Positions 16,391 through 25,355 of a stretch of DNA of 64,000 bases are shown here, piece after piece. Source of the DNA: Streptomyces kaniharaensis (lineage in GTDB: Bacteria > Actinomycetota > Actinomycetes > Streptomycetales > Streptomycetaceae); contig NZ_WBOF01000001.1 in NCBI RefSeq assembly GCF_009569385.1, forward strand, positions 5,123,501 through 5,187,500, in the 5' to 3' direction. The notes under the pieces were generated by a model that did no database searches, was not told the origin of the DNA, and saw nothing but the letters and a program-made list of their open reading frames with translations. Positions within the stretch are counted from its first letter, which is position 1, and the number at the start of each line of letters is the position of its first letter. The position numbers and the translations under genes were made by a program.

Positions 16391-17518
16391 TCAGGCCATG
16401 ACCGGGGCCGGGAGCTTCGCCGGATCGCCGAGGAGGCGGACGAGGTCGTTGACGGCGGCGCGGCCGGCGCGGTTCGCGCCGATCGTGCTCGCCGACGGAC
16501 CGTAGCCGACCAGGTGGACGCGAGGGTCGGCGATGGCCCGGGTGCCGGTGAGAGCGATCCCGCCGCCCGGGGAGCGCAGTCCGAGCGGAGCCAGGTGTCC
16601 CACCTCGGGGCGGAAGCCGGTGGCCCACACGATGGCGTCCACGGCCAACTCGTCGTCCTCCCAGGCCACCCCGCGCTCGGTGAGCCGGTCGAACATCGGG
16701 CGGCGGTGCAGCGCGCCCAGCTCCTCCGCGCGCCGGTAGGCGACGGACGGGCCGAGCCCGGTCACGCTCACCACACTGCGCACAGGCAGGCCCTGGCGGA
16801 CCCGCTCCTCGACCTTGGCGACCACCGCGCGCCCGTACTCGGGGGTGAACGGCCCGTCATGGTAGACCGGCGGCGTCCGGGTGACCCAGACCGTCTCGCC
16901 GACCGCCGCGACCTCCGACAGCACCTGGATCGCAGATGCGCCGCCGCCCACCACCAGGACCCGCTTGCCGGCGAACTCCTCCGGGCCGCGGTACTCGGCG
17001 TAGTGCAGCTGCCGGCCGGCGTAGTGGCCCGGGCAGTGCGGGACGAAGGGGCGGGTCCAGGTGCCGGTGGCGTTGATCAGCGCCCGGGTGGACCAGGTGC
17101 CGTGGTCGGTCTCGACCAGCAGCCGGGAGTCCGGGCGGTCCGACTCGGCGCGCACCGTGCGGACGCTGACGGGGCGCACGACGGGGAGCGCGTGCCTGGC
17201 CTCGTACGCCTCGAAGTACCCCGGCACCACCTCGCGGGCGGGGGCCTGCGGGTCGGGCGCGGGCAGGACGGCGTCGGGCAGGTCGTGGAAGCCGTGCACG
17301 GTGGCCATCCGTAGCGACGGCGCGCGGTGCGCCCAGGCGCCGCCCGGGCCGGTACCTGCGTCGAGCACCACGAAGCCGCCGTCCGTGCCGGCCCGGTAGG
17401 GGGCGAAGCCGCGGCGGCGCAGGTGGTAGGCGGCGGACAATCCCGCCTGCCCTGCGCCCACCACCAGCACGTCCACCTGCCGCTGCGACCTGTCGTTGGT
17501 TGCACCGTAAACAGTCAC
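16391..17518 (-). CDS. FAD/NAD(P)-dependent flavoprotein monooxygenase-like oxidoreductase
   Basis: This 375-residue two-dinucleotide-binding flavoprotein has an FAD site at the N-terminus (DVLVVGAGQAGLSAAYHLRR), a second GxGxxA site in the middle (RVLVVGGGASAIQVLSEVA) and the late motif VDAIVWATGFRPEVGHLAPLG. It resembles the FMO/trk-type oxidoreductases annotated as NAD(P)-binding proteins in Streptomyces. The substrate is unknown. It is convergent with paaE, whose frameshifted reading frame ends directly against its stop codon. There is no sign that it belongs to the paa pathway. Confidence 0.85.
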   Translation of the reverse strand: MTVYGATNDRSQRQVDVLVVGAGQAGLSAAYHLRRRGFAPYRAGTDGGFVVLDAGTGPGGAWAHRAPSLRMATVHGFHDLPDAVLPAPDPQAPAREVVPGYFEAYEARHALPVVRPVSVRTVRAESDRPDSRLLVETDHGTWSTRALINATGTWTRPFVPHCPGHYAGRQLHYAEYRGPEEFAGKRVLVVGGGASAIQVLSEVAAVGETVWVTRTPPVYHDGPFTPEYGRAVVAKVEERVRQGLPVRSVVSVTGLGPSVAYRRAEELGALHRRPMFDRLTERGVAWEDDELAVDAIVWATGFRPEVGHLAPLGLRSPGGGIALTGTRAIADPRVHLVGYGPSASTIGANRAGRAAVNDLVRLLGDPAKLPAPVMA

Positions 17519-17603
17519 GCCGATGAAACATCAGGGGTGCGGCACGTGTTCCCGTGTCGAAGCGCAGGGCCGGGGCAGTCGGAGCGGAAGGCAGACGGGG
17601 CCG

Positions 17604-17975
17604 TCAGGCGGCCGGGGAGATCACCACGGCCGTGCCGTACGCGCAGACCTCCGTACCCGCGTCCGCCGCGTCCGTCACGTCGAAGCGCATCATCAGCACC
17701 GCGTTTCCGCCACGCGCCCGGGTCTGCTCGACCAGCCGCTGCATCGCCTCGTTCCGGCTCTCCACCAGGGTCTTCGTCAGACCCTTCAGCTCGCCGCCGA
17801 CCAGCGACTTCAACCCGGCGCCGATCTGGCTGCCGATGTGCCGGCTGCGCACGGTCAGGCCGAACACCTCGCCGATCACGTGGTCGACCCGGAATCCGGG
17901 GATGTCGTTGGTGGTCACGACCAGGACGTCGGCGTTCGGGCCCTGCCCGCCGCCGTACTCGTTGATGTCAGCCAT
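17604..17975 (-). CDS. YbjQ/UPF0145 family protein
   Basis: This 123-residue protein contains the whole UPF0145 domain: VLVVTTNDIPGFRVDHVIGE, GLTVRSRHIGSQIGAGL, LVESRNEAMQRLVEQTRARG and NAVLMMRFDV. The fold forms pentameric rings, and the domain is sometimes called a heavy-metal-binding domain, but no biochemical role is established. ATG 17975 is the natural start. It is a single cytosolic gene. Confidence 0.92.
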   Translation of the reverse strand: MADINEYGGGQGPNADVLVVTTNDIPGFRVDHVIGEVFGLTVRSRHIGSQIGAGLKSLVGGELKGLTKTLVESRNEAMQRLVEQTRARGGNAVLMMRFDVTDAADAGTEVCAYGTAVVISPAA

Positions 17976-18098
17976 GGGCCCATCCTGCCGGTGTCGTGGG
18001 TGCGGGTGACCGAAGCGTGGCCGGGGCGTGGCCGAGAAGGGATCGGGAAGCTGCTTCAGACCGGTGATCGGGCGGCCGAAAAGCCGTACCGTAGCCCC

Positions 18099-19031
18099 AT
18101 GGGCGAGCGAAGTGATCATCCACAGGGGCCGGGCGCGGCGGAGGACTCCGGTGCGCAGGAGATCGAGGCGACGGTGGTGCTGAGCCTGCGGATCACCGAC
18201 TGGCCGGCGCTGCGCGCCGCGGCGATCGCGGCCGTGGAAGAACTGGACCTCGACGGCATCGACCCGGCCGGCCAGCGCCGCGAGCTGCTGCGCGAGGTGG
18301 CCGAGGACGCCAACGCGGCGCTCGGCGCGCTGCTGCACCCGGACCGGCTGGTGGCCGCGATCCCGGGTGTCGAGGCGATCGGCGGCACGTTGGAGATCAG
18401 TGTCACCGAGGACTTCGCGCCGGACTTCGCCGAGCTGTTCCCGCTGGACGGCGACGAGGAGGACGGCGGCGGCGCGGGCGCGGACTGGACCCTCACCCCG
18501 CGCACCGCCTGCCTCCTCCACGCGCAGCTGATCGGCCTGGCCGACGCCGCCTACGACGACCTGGACGAGCACGGGGACGACCCCGTCCTCGAGGGCGAGG
18601 ACGCCGACTGGACGGTCTTCGCCCGGCTGCCCCAGCGCACCTGGCGGCTGCACCGCGGTTGGCGCCGCGCGATGGCCCGGACCTTCGACGACCTGGCCGA
18701 CGACCTCGCGCTCGGCGAGTGGCCGCTGCCGCGCTGCCTGGCCGAGGAGATCGCGCTGCGGATGGCCCTCCTCGACGCCCGCTCGCTGCTCGGCGCGCAG
18801 CCCGAGTCGGTGGCCGACATGATGGGCGACCTGCCCGCCGACCTCTACGACTACGACTGGGACGGCTGCCACGACGAGCTGTTCGGCGTCTACGGCCCGG
18901 ACGACGGGGACCCGGAGCTCGACGCCGAGCAGCGCACCGAGCAACTGCTCGCGGCGACCCATCCGGAGGGCTGGTTCCTGGCCTACGAGGACGCGGAGGA
19001 GCGCGACGCCCAGCGCGGCTACCGGCGCTGA
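18099..19031 (+). CDS. Acidic protein of unknown function
   Basis: This protein of 310 residues begins MGERSDHPQGPGAAEDSGAQ. It is strongly acidic, with clusters such as GDEEDGGGAGADW and YGPDDGDPELDAEQ. It has no signal peptide or membrane helix. The middle reads LTPRTACLLHAQLIGLADAA and the end TEQLLAATHPEGWFLAYEDA. I do not recognise a domain. ATG 18099 lies after a short A/G-rich stretch. Base composition is like that of its neighbours. It is 43 nt upstream of another unknown protein on the same strand. Confidence 0.75.
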   Translation: MGERSDHPQGPGAAEDSGAQEIEATVVLSLRITDWPALRAAAIAAVEELDLDGIDPAGQRRELLREVAEDANAALGALLHPDRLVAAIPGVEAIGGTLEISVTEDFAPDFAELFPLDGDEEDGGGAGADWTLTPRTACLLHAQLIGLADAAYDDLDEHGDDPVLEGEDADWTVFARLPQRTWRLHRGWRRAMARTFDDLADDLALGEWPLPRCLAEEIALRMALLDARSLLGAQPESVADMMGDLPADLYDYDWDGCHDELFGVYGPDDGDPELDAEQRTEQLLAATHPEGWFLAYEDAEERDAQRGYRR

Positions 19032-19074
19032 CCGTCGTCCGGCGGGCCTCCGGGGCGACGGCTAGGCTGCGGGC

Positions 19075-19587
19075 ATGTCCGATGTACCTGATGTGCGTGA
19101 GATGTCCGGCAGGTCAGGCCTGCAGTCGGGCGCGGACGACCCGGTGCTCGCCCGGATCGCGCTCGGGCTGGACGGCGTGCAGGCGGCGCAGCGCGGACGG
19201 ACGGCCGAGGCGCGGGCCAGCTTCGAGGCGCTGTGGGAGGCGCTTGGCGAGCGTGGCGACGTCTTCCACCGTTGCGTACTCGCCCACTACCTGGCCGACC
19301 TGCAGGACGACCCGCGGGCCGAGCTGGAGTGGGACCGCCGGGCGCTGGCCGCCGCCGACTCGCTGACCGCCGAGCGGGCCCAGACGTACGAGTCGGCCCA
19401 TCAGGTGCGGGCGTTCTACCCGTCGCTGCACCTCAACCTGGCGTCCGACCACCTCAAGCTGGGCGAGCCCGACCTCGCCCGCGAGCAGCTGGAACGTGCC
19501 GTCCGCAGCCTGGACGTCCTGCCGGAGTACGACTACGGCGCGGGTATCCGCGCGGCCGTCGACGAGCTGCGGCAGCGCCTGCGCTGA
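19075..19587 (+). CDS. TPR-like helical repeat protein
   Basis: This 170-residue protein has alternating helical segments like tetratricopeptide repeats: GLDGVQAAQRGRTAEARASF, VLAHYLADLQDDPRAELEWD and LHLNLASDHLKLGEPDLARE followed by QLERAVRSLDVLPEYDYG. The last pair fits the TPR consensus well. Such proteins act as adaptors, and no enzymatic motif is present. ATG 19075 follows a GGCTGCGGGC stretch without a strong ribosome site. The partner is unknown. Confidence 0.75.
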   Translation: MSDVPDVREMSGRSGLQSGADDPVLARIALGLDGVQAAQRGRTAEARASFEALWEALGERGDVFHRCVLAHYLADLQDDPRAELEWDRRALAAADSLTAERAQTYESAHQVRAFYPSLHLNLASDHLKLGEPDLAREQLERAVRSLDVLPEYDYGAGIRAAVDELRQRLR

Positions 19588-19636
19588 GCCGGACCTGCCG
19601 TGATCACGGACCCGGGCAGGCTGGCATGCTGGACGG

Positions 19637-20395
19637 GTGACTTCTCCGTTCGATGCGCCGGCCGCCGGCTCCGCTTCCGTTTCCGCTCCCGATTCTGTTC
19701 CTGCCCCCGCTCCCGCTCCCGCTCCCGATGACCGCGATGCGCGGGAGCAGTACGTACTGCCGCTGGTCGTGCGGCTGGAGCGGGCCACGCCGCCCGGGCG
19801 GACGGACGCACTGGAGACGTCGGCCCGGGCGGTCCTCACGCTGCTGGCCGACCCGCGGGTCACCGAGCCGGACGGCGAGTGGGCCGAGCGGGTCGCTGCC
19901 TGGGAGGACGCCCGCATCCGCAAGGTGGTCCGGCGAGCCCGGGGCGGGGAGTGGCGGCGCGCGGGCGAATTGCCGGGGATCACCGTGCGGGGGCGGGAGG
20001 CCGAGGTACGGGTGTTCCCGCCGGTCCCGCTGGACGGCTGGCCGAAGGACCTCGCCAAGCTCCAGGTCTCCGGGACGGACCTGGAGGAGACCGCCGAGCT
20101 CGGGGCCCCCGAGCCAGGTGTCCCGGTGCTCTGGCTCAACCCGGAGCTGGAGATGAGCGCCGGCAAGACGATGGCCCAGACCGGCCACGCCGCCCAGCTC
20201 GCCTGGTGGCGGCTGGACGAGGCGCAGCGCAAGGAGTGGGCGGAGACCGGATTCGCGCTCGCGGTCCGGACGCCTGCGCCGGAGGTGTGGGCGGAGCTTG
20301 AAGTGAGCGGTCTGCCGGTGGTCCGGGACGCGGGCTTCACCGAGATCGCGCCGGGGAGCTGCACGGTGATCGCGGAGCACCCGGGGCTGCGGTAG
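19637..20395 (+). CDS. Peptidyl-tRNA hydrolase PTH2-family protein with N-terminal extension
   Basis: This protein of 252 residues has a C-terminal half matching the PTH2 fold: PVLWLNPELEMSAGKTMAQT then GHAAQLAWW, where the family has a lysine-containing K.GKxAAQ.xHA motif, and the end GFTEIAPGSCTVIAEHPG. PTH2 enzymes free tRNA from stalled peptidyl-tRNA. The first 130 residues are an extra domain preceded by an Ala/Ser/Pro-rich tail (SASVSAPDSVPAPAPAPAP) encoded by a simple hexamer-like DNA repeat. GTG 19637 is the start. Activity on peptidyl-tRNA is inferred, not certain. Confidence 0.8.
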   Translation: MTSPFDAPAAGSASVSAPDSVPAPAPAPAPDDRDAREQYVLPLVVRLERATPPGRTDALETSARAVLTLLADPRVTEPDGEWAERVAAWEDARIRKVVRRARGGEWRRAGELPGITVRGREAEVRVFPPVPLDGWPKDLAKLQVSGTDLEETAELGAPEPGVPVLWLNPELEMSAGKTMAQTGHAAQLAWWRLDEAQRKEWAETGFALAVRTPAPEVWAELEVSGLPVVRDAGFTEIAPGSCTVIAEHPGLR

Positions 20396-20694
20396 GTGTG
20401 CGTCGCGTAGAGGCCCGCCCGGTCGGGGAGGAACTGGCCGGCCTCGCGAACTCCCGGCATCGCCGCCAGAAAGGTGGTGCCGAGGAACAGCATCGGCGGG
20501 AGCACCCCGAGGGCGGCGCCGCACGTGAGCAGCGTCCTGGCGAAGCTCGGTGCGCGGGACCGCACCCAGGCGGTGATCGCCGCGTACGAGTCCGGGTTCG
20601 TCGAACCGTCGGAGTAGTGCCGCCCGGAGTGGCGCCTGGTCGAGCCGGGTCCGATGTGCCTGCTCAGGGCTGCGTCGGTCGGTCGGTGGGCAGG
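20396..20694 (-). pseudogene. Possible decayed membrane-protein gene fragment
   Basis: One reading frame on the complementary strand, opened by a stop at 20695-20697, reads sensibly across this gap: STNPDSYAAITAWVRSRAP, then a hydrophobic stretch LLTCGAALGVLPPMLFLGTT. It has no good start codon apart from a GTG at 20565, and it continues without a stop into the antisense of the PTH2 gene. It may be a gene remnant or chance. The + strand shows nothing. Confidence 0.22.
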
Positions 20695-20699
20695 TCAGG

Positions 20700-21764
20700 T
20701 CAGGCCGGATAGGCGTGCGTCTGGGCGGCCTTGACGGACGCCCACACCGTCGTGCCGGGCGCCAGGTCGAGCTCCGCGACGGCGGCCGGGGTGACGTCCG
20801 CGGTCATCGGCAGGTCGCCGGTGAGATCGGCGCGGACCTGGTCGCCGTGCAGGTCCAGGCCGGTGACCTTGGCCTCCCACACGTTGCGCGCGCTGGAGTC
20901 GGGCCGCTCCCGGTGCAGCGTCACCGCGGACGGCGGGAAGGCGACGAACGCCGGGCCGGACAGCTCTTCGGTGGTGGCCAGTGCCGTGCCGTCCGCCAGC
21001 GTGACCCGGCGGCCTTCGGCCTGCCCCTGGTACAGGTTGAGGCCGACCAGGCGGGCGATGTAGTCGGTGCGCGGCCGCCGGGCGATCTCCGCCGGGGTGC
21101 CGGACTGCACCTCGCGGCCGCCCTCGATCACCACCAGCCGGTCGGCCAGCACCATGGCGTCCAGCGGGTCGTGCGTGACCAGCACCGCCACCGCCTCGAA
21201 CTCGGTGAGGTGGCGCCGGAGTTGGGAACGCACGTCGAGGCGGGTCCGGGCGTCCAGGGCGGCGAGCGGCTCGTCCAGCAGGAGCAGCCGGGGGCGGACG
21301 GCCAGGGCCCGGGCGAGGGCCACCCGCTGCGCCTGGCCGCCGGAGAGGCTGCCGGGGCGGGCGCCGGCGTGGTCGGCCAGGCCCATCCGCTCCAGCCAGG
21401 CGGCGGCCTCGGCCCGGGCGGCGCGCCTGGGGCGGCCCTGGCAGCGCGGGCCGAAGGCGACGTTGTCGAGCGCGCTGAGGTGGGGGAAGAGCAGGTAGTC
21501 CTGGAACACCACGCCGACGGGGCGCTCCTCGGCGGGGGTGTGAAGGTGCCGGCGCGGGTCCGCCAGGAGCCGGCCGTCCAGGCGCAGGTGGCCGCCGGTG
21601 AGCGGGAGCAGCCCGGCGAGGGCGCGCAGGGCGGTGGACTTGCCGGCGCCGTTCGGGCCGAGCAGGGCGATCACCTCGCCGGGCGCGGCGGTGAGCGCGA
21701 GGTCGAGCGTGAACGCGGCGCGGTCCACCCGGAGCCGGGCGTCGAGGGCGGGGGCGGTGCTCAT
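20700..21764 (-). CDS. modC: Molybdate ABC transporter ATP-binding protein
   Basis: This ATPase of 354 residues has Walker A LLGPNGAGKSTALRALAGLL, the Q-loop VVFQDYLLFPHLSALDNVAF, signature SLSGGQAQRVALARALA, Walker B LLLLDEPLAALDA and the switch histidine in VLVTHDP. A C-terminal TOBE-type domain (about 270-354) could bind oxyanion, as in ModC. It powers molybdate import with ModB and ModA, encoded just upstream. The CAGGT repeats at 20694-20703 overlap its stop. Confidence 0.92.
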   Translation of the reverse strand: MSTAPALDARLRVDRAAFTLDLALTAAPGEVIALLGPNGAGKSTALRALAGLLPLTGGHLRLDGRLLADPRRHLHTPAEERPVGVVFQDYLLFPHLSALDNVAFGPRCQGRPRRAARAEAAAWLERMGLADHAGARPGSLSGGQAQRVALARALAVRPRLLLLDEPLAALDARTRLDVRSQLRRHLTEFEAVAVLVTHDPLDAMVLADRLVVIEGGREVQSGTPAEIARRPRTDYIARLVGLNLYQGQAEGRRVTLADGTALATTEELSGPAFVAFPPSAVTLHRERPDSSARNVWEAKVTGLDLHGDQVRADLTGDLPMTADVTPAAVAELDLAPGTTVWASVKAAQTHAYPA

Positions 21765-21801
21765 GAGGCGTGCGTCCAGGGGGTCGGGGCGGTCGCGGTC
21801 G

Positions 21802-21865
21802 CGGGGTCCGCCGTTACGCGGGTGGGCCGTCGCGAGGGTCGGCCGTTACAAGGCTCGGCCGTCAC
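21802..21865 (-). repeat. Four tandem 16-nt repeats starting on the modB stop codon
   Basis: Read on the complementary strand from 21865: GTGACGGCCGAGCCTT, GTAACGGCCGACCCTC, GCGACGGCCCACCCGC, GTAACGGCGGACCCCG. The first unit contains the TGA stop of modB. Three of four units keep TGA or TAA at the same place. The array fills most of the 97-nt modB-modC gap. Confidence 0.85.
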
Positions 21866-22863
21866 GGTGTCGACATCCAGCGGTCGCGCAGGCCGGCCAG
21901 GACCGCGACGGAGACGACCAGCAGGACCAGGGAGAGCGCGATCGCCGCCTCCGGGTCGGACTCCATGGCCAGATAGACGGCGAGCGGCATGGTCTGCGTC
22001 CGGCCCGGGAAGTTGCCCGCGAAGGTGATCGTCGCACCGAACTCGCCGAGCGCCCGGGCCCACGCCAGGACGGCCCCGGCGGCGATGCCCGGGGCGATCA
22101 GCGGCAGCGTGACGCGGCCGAACGCGGTAAGCCGGGACGCGCCGAGCGTCGCGGCGGCCTCCTCGTAGCGGGGGTCGGCGGCCCGCAGGGAGCCCTCGAC
22201 GCTGATCACCAGGAACGGCATCGCCACGAACGCCTCGGCGATGACCACTCCGGTGGTGGTGAAGGGCAGGGTGACGCCGAACGTCGAGTCCAGCCAGGAG
22301 CCGACGATTCCGCGCCGGCCGAGGACCAGCAGCAGCGCCACACCGCCGACCACCGGCGGCAGCACCAGCGGCAGCGTGACCAGGGCGCGGATCACCCGTC
22401 GGCCTGGCAGCTCGGTGCGGGCGAGCAGCCAGGCCAGCGGGACGCCGAGGACCAGCGACACCGCGGTGGCCGCCGTCGCGCAGACCAGCGACAGGCGCAG
22501 GGCCTCCCACACGGCGGTGCTGGTGAGCTGGTCGGACAGGGTGCTCCAGGGGGCCCGGACCAGCAGACCGACCAGCGGGAGGGTCAGGAACGCCAGCCCG
22601 AGCAGCGCCGGGAGCAGCAGCGTGACCGGGACGCGTTGCGGATGCCGCCGTCGGCGTGGCACGGCTTTCGGGGCTCGTGTCCGGCGGGGCTGGTGGGCGT
22701 CGGGGTTGTCGAGCCTGTCGGGGGCGTCGGTTTCACCCCGGCTGCTGGGGTCGCCGGGGTGGCCGGGATTGTCCGGGGGGCTGGACTTGCCGGCCCCGGG
22801 GGCGCCCCCACGGTCGTCCCCGGGGCCGGTGTCGGTGCCCGTGCCGGTGGTGCGGTCGTTCAC
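21862..22863 (-). CDS. modB: Molybdate ABC transporter permease
   Basis: This protein of 333 residues has five to six membrane helices after residue 78, with the EAA loop PRYEEAAATLGASRLTAFGR that contacts ModC. Helices include VTLLLPALLGLAFLTLPLVG and ALVTLPLVLPPVVGGVALLL. The first 75 or so residues are hydrophilic and rich in Gly, Pro and Asp, unusually long for ModB. A start farther downstream is possible, but the GTG at 22863 overlaps the modA stop (GTGA), supporting the long form. Confidence 0.9.
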   Translation of the reverse strand: MNDRTTGTGTDTGPGDDRGGAPGAGKSSPPDNPGHPGDPSSRGETDAPDRLDNPDAHQPRRTRAPKAVPRRRRHPQRVPVTLLLPALLGLAFLTLPLVGLLVRAPWSTLSDQLTSTAVWEALRLSLVCATAATAVSLVLGVPLAWLLARTELPGRRVIRALVTLPLVLPPVVGGVALLLVLGRRGIVGSWLDSTFGVTLPFTTTGVVIAEAFVAMPFLVISVEGSLRAADPRYEEAAATLGASRLTAFGRVTLPLIAPGIAAGAVLAWARALGEFGATITFAGNFPGRTQTMPLAVYLAMESDPEAAIALSLVLLVVSVAVLAGLRDRWMSTP

Positions 22864-23726
22864 GGGGCCTGGAAGCCCGCCGCGCCCAGCACCTGCTTGG
22901 CCTCGGGTGACTGGACGTACGCGACGAACGCGGTCGCGCCGTCCTTGTTCGGCGCCTTGGCCAGCGCGGCGATCGGGTAGTCGTTCACGGCCTTGTCGGC
23001 CTCGGGGAAGTCCACGCCGTCGATCTTCCCGGCATCGGCCTTCACGTCGGTGCGGTACACGAGCGAGGCGTCGACCTCACCGAGCTCGACCTTGGTGAGG
23101 GCGCCCTTGACGTCCTGCTCCAGGGTGACCGGGGTGAGGTTGACGCCTGCGGCCTTGAGCGCGGTCAGCGCGGCGGCGCCGCAGGGCACCTCCTTCGCGC
23201 AGAGCGCGACCTTGACGCCGGAGGCGGTGAGGCCGTTCAGGCCCGTGATGTGCTTGGGGTTGCCCTTGGGTACGGCGATGGTGAGCGTGTTCTTGACGAA
23301 GGTCGCCGGCTGACCGCTCGCGCCGCCCGCGTCGGTGACGGTCTTCATGGTGGCCGGGCTCGCGGCGGCGAACACGTCGGCCGGGGCACCGGAGTTGATG
23401 CTGGTGGCGAGGCTGGAGCTGCCGCCGAAGTTGAACGTGACCTTGGCGCCCGGGTTCGCGGCCTCGAACCTCTTGCCCAGCTCGGTGAAGGTCTCCTTGA
23501 GCGAGGCGGCGGCGAAGACGGTGATGTCGCCGGAGGCCTTCGGGACGCTGCCGCCGGCCGACCCGCCTGCGGACGGCGAGGCCGCCGAGCCGGACGGCGC
23601 TGAGGATGTGCTGCCGGAGGCAGTACTACCGCCGTCGCTGCCGCAGGCGGTGACCCCGAGGCTGAGGGCAAGGGCCGCAGCGGCGGCGACGGCGAGTCTG
23701 CGGGTGGTGGTCGTGCGGTGGCTCAT
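22860..23726 (-). CDS. modA: Molybdate-binding lipoprotein
   Basis: This protein of 288 residues starts MSHRTTTTRRLAVAAAAALA and has a lipobox, LGVTACGS, giving a lipidated Cys at about 29. After a Ser/Gly linker comes the ModA core: ITVFAAASLKETFTELGKRF, KVTFNFGGSSSLATSINSGA, PADVFAAASPATMKTV and DASLVYRTDVKADAG. It binds molybdate or tungstate outside the membrane. ATG 23726 is preceded by AGGAGGGG. It is the first gene of modABC. Confidence 0.93.
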   Translation of the reverse strand: MSHRTTTTRRLAVAAAAALALSLGVTACGSDGGSTASGSTSSAPSGSAASPSAGGSAGGSVPKASGDITVFAAASLKETFTELGKRFEAANPGAKVTFNFGGSSSLATSINSGAPADVFAAASPATMKTVTDAGGASGQPATFVKNTLTIAVPKGNPKHITGLNGLTASGVKVALCAKEVPCGAAALTALKAAGVNLTPVTLEQDVKGALTKVELGEVDASLVYRTDVKADAGKIDGVDFPEADKAVNDYPIAALAKAPNKDGATAFVAYVQSPEAKQVLGAAGFQAP

Positions 23727-24151
23727 CGGTGCTTCCCCTCCTGGGCGCGCGCCGGAAGGGGCGCGGGGACGAACCGCAGGTGCGGCCATTACGGCGATCA
23801 TAGTGCCGCAAATGCGAGTGAGAAATCGCCTGTCGCATTGCACAGGCGCGGTTGATCGCGGTGTTTGCCCGGCTGTGGGAAGGCTCAAACATGCCCGGAC
23901 GGGCAGCGCGGGGGCGCGGACCGGGGTGCGAGCTGGGCACGGGTCGACCGTGAGACGGAACGGCCCTGCGCGCCCGGCAATCGCGTCGTCGGATTCGCCT
24001 CGCCGGAAATTGCGTCGCGCCGGGCGGCCCGAGCGGACAGAGTGGTGGCCGACCGTGTTCAAGCCGATCGGCTGTGCTCAGGCCGACGGCTGTGGTTCAG
24101 GCCTACCGGCGGTGAGCGCCGAGCCGAGCCAGGGGGAGGAGTCCATCCGTC
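23727..24151. other. Divergent intergenic region modA / RNA ligase
   Basis: No gene is evident. An inverted repeat AATGCGA (23811-23817) and TCGCATT (23833-23839) lies about 90 nt upstream of modA and could be an operator. No canonical E. coli-type ModE box was recognised. The right part precedes the RNA ligase start, with GGGGGAGGAG at 24131-24140. Confidence 0.35.
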
Positions 24152-25219
24152 ATGTCCACACTTCGAGTCACCGCCGAGAAGTTGATCATCCTGGAGCACC
24201 CGAATGCCGACGCCCTTGAGCTCGCGCAGGTCGGCCTCTACCGGGCGGTGGTCGCGAAGGGCGTGTACCGGACCGGCGACTACGCCGTCTACATCCCCGA
24301 ACAGTCCGTCCTCCCCGCTGAGTTGATCGATGAGCTGGGCCTGACCGGCAAGCTGGCCGGCAGCGGCGCGGACCGGGTGAAGGCCGTCCGGCTGCGCGGC
24401 GAGCTGTCGCAGGGCATCGTCTGCCGCCCGTCCGCGCTGGCCGAAACCGACCTGGCCGCCGCCGCCGAGAGCGGCGAGGACTTCGCCGAGACGCTCGGGG
24501 TCGTCAAGTGGCAGCCGCCGATCCCGACGTCGATGAACGGCGACGTAGTCAGCGCGCCCGACCTGCTGCCCTGGGTGGACATCGAGAACCTCAAGCGCTA
24601 CCCGGACGTCTTCGAAGCCGGCGAGCCGGTCGTCCTGACCGAGAAGCTGCACGGCAGCTGCTGCCTGGTCACCTACGTCGCCGCCACCGGTGAGGTGCAG
24701 GTCTCGTCCAAGGGCATCGGCGCGCAGGGGCTCGCGCTGGCCGAGGACGAGCGCAACCTGTACTGGCGTGCGGTGCGCGCCCACGACATACCGGCCGTTG
24801 CGGCCCGGCTGGCCGAACGGCTCGGCGCCGAGCGGGTCGGCATCTTCGGTGAGGTCTTCGGCGCCGGCGTCCAGGACCTGACGTACGGCGCGTCCGGCCG
24901 GGTCGAACTGCCCGGCTACGCCGCGTTCGACGTGTCCGCCGTCGTCGACGGGCAGCTGCGCTGGCTGCCGGCCGCCGAACTGCTGGAGGGCGAACTGCCG
25001 TTGGTGCCAGAGCTGTGGCGCGGGCCGTTCGACCCGGACACCGTCCTGGCACTCGCCCAGGGCAAGGAGACCGTCTCCGGGCGTGAACTGCACCTGCGGG
25101 AGGGCGTGGTGATCCGGCCGGTGACCGAGCGCTGGAGCATGGTGGTCGGCGGCCGAGCGATCGCCAAGGTCGTCAGCGACGCCTACCTGACCCGCAAGGG
25201 CGGGACCGAGTACGAGTAG
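24152..25219 (+). CDS. Rnl5-type RNA ligase (Deinococcus DraRnl-like)
   Basis: This protein of 355 residues has an N-terminal OB-like domain (about 1-120, beginning MSTLRVTAEKLIILEHPNAD) and a nucleotidyltransferase domain. Motif I is EKLHGSCC with the adenylated Lys at 165, the same position as in the Deinococcus enzyme. Motif IIIa-like VGIFGEVFG, motif IV LREGVVIRP and motif V AIAKVVSDAYL follow in order. Rnl5 enzymes seal 3'-OH/5'-P nicks when the 3'-OH strand is RNA. The gene stands alone with a strong GGGGGAGGAG upstream, so its physiological partner is not visible. Confidence 0.9.
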   Translation: MSTLRVTAEKLIILEHPNADALELAQVGLYRAVVAKGVYRTGDYAVYIPEQSVLPAELIDELGLTGKLAGSGADRVKAVRLRGELSQGIVCRPSALAETDLAAAAESGEDFAETLGVVKWQPPIPTSMNGDVVSAPDLLPWVDIENLKRYPDVFEAGEPVVLTEKLHGSCCLVTYVAATGEVQVSSKGIGAQGLALAEDERNLYWRAVRAHDIPAVAARLAERLGAERVGIFGEVFGAGVQDLTYGASGRVELPGYAAFDVSAVVDGQLRWLPAAELLEGELPLVPELWRGPFDPDTVLALAQGKETVSGRELHLREGVVIRPVTERWSMVVGGRAIAKVVSDAYLTRKGGTEYE

Positions 25220-25355
25220 AAACACCCGGATCCGCCGGCAAGGGCGGGGCGGAGGGGCGGGCGCGATCCGATCGGTGTCCGCCTCTCCTGAGCCCTTCCG
25301 CCGCTGATCGAACGTCAGTTAGGTTGGTTGGCCTCCCCGCGCAGAAGGAGACCCG

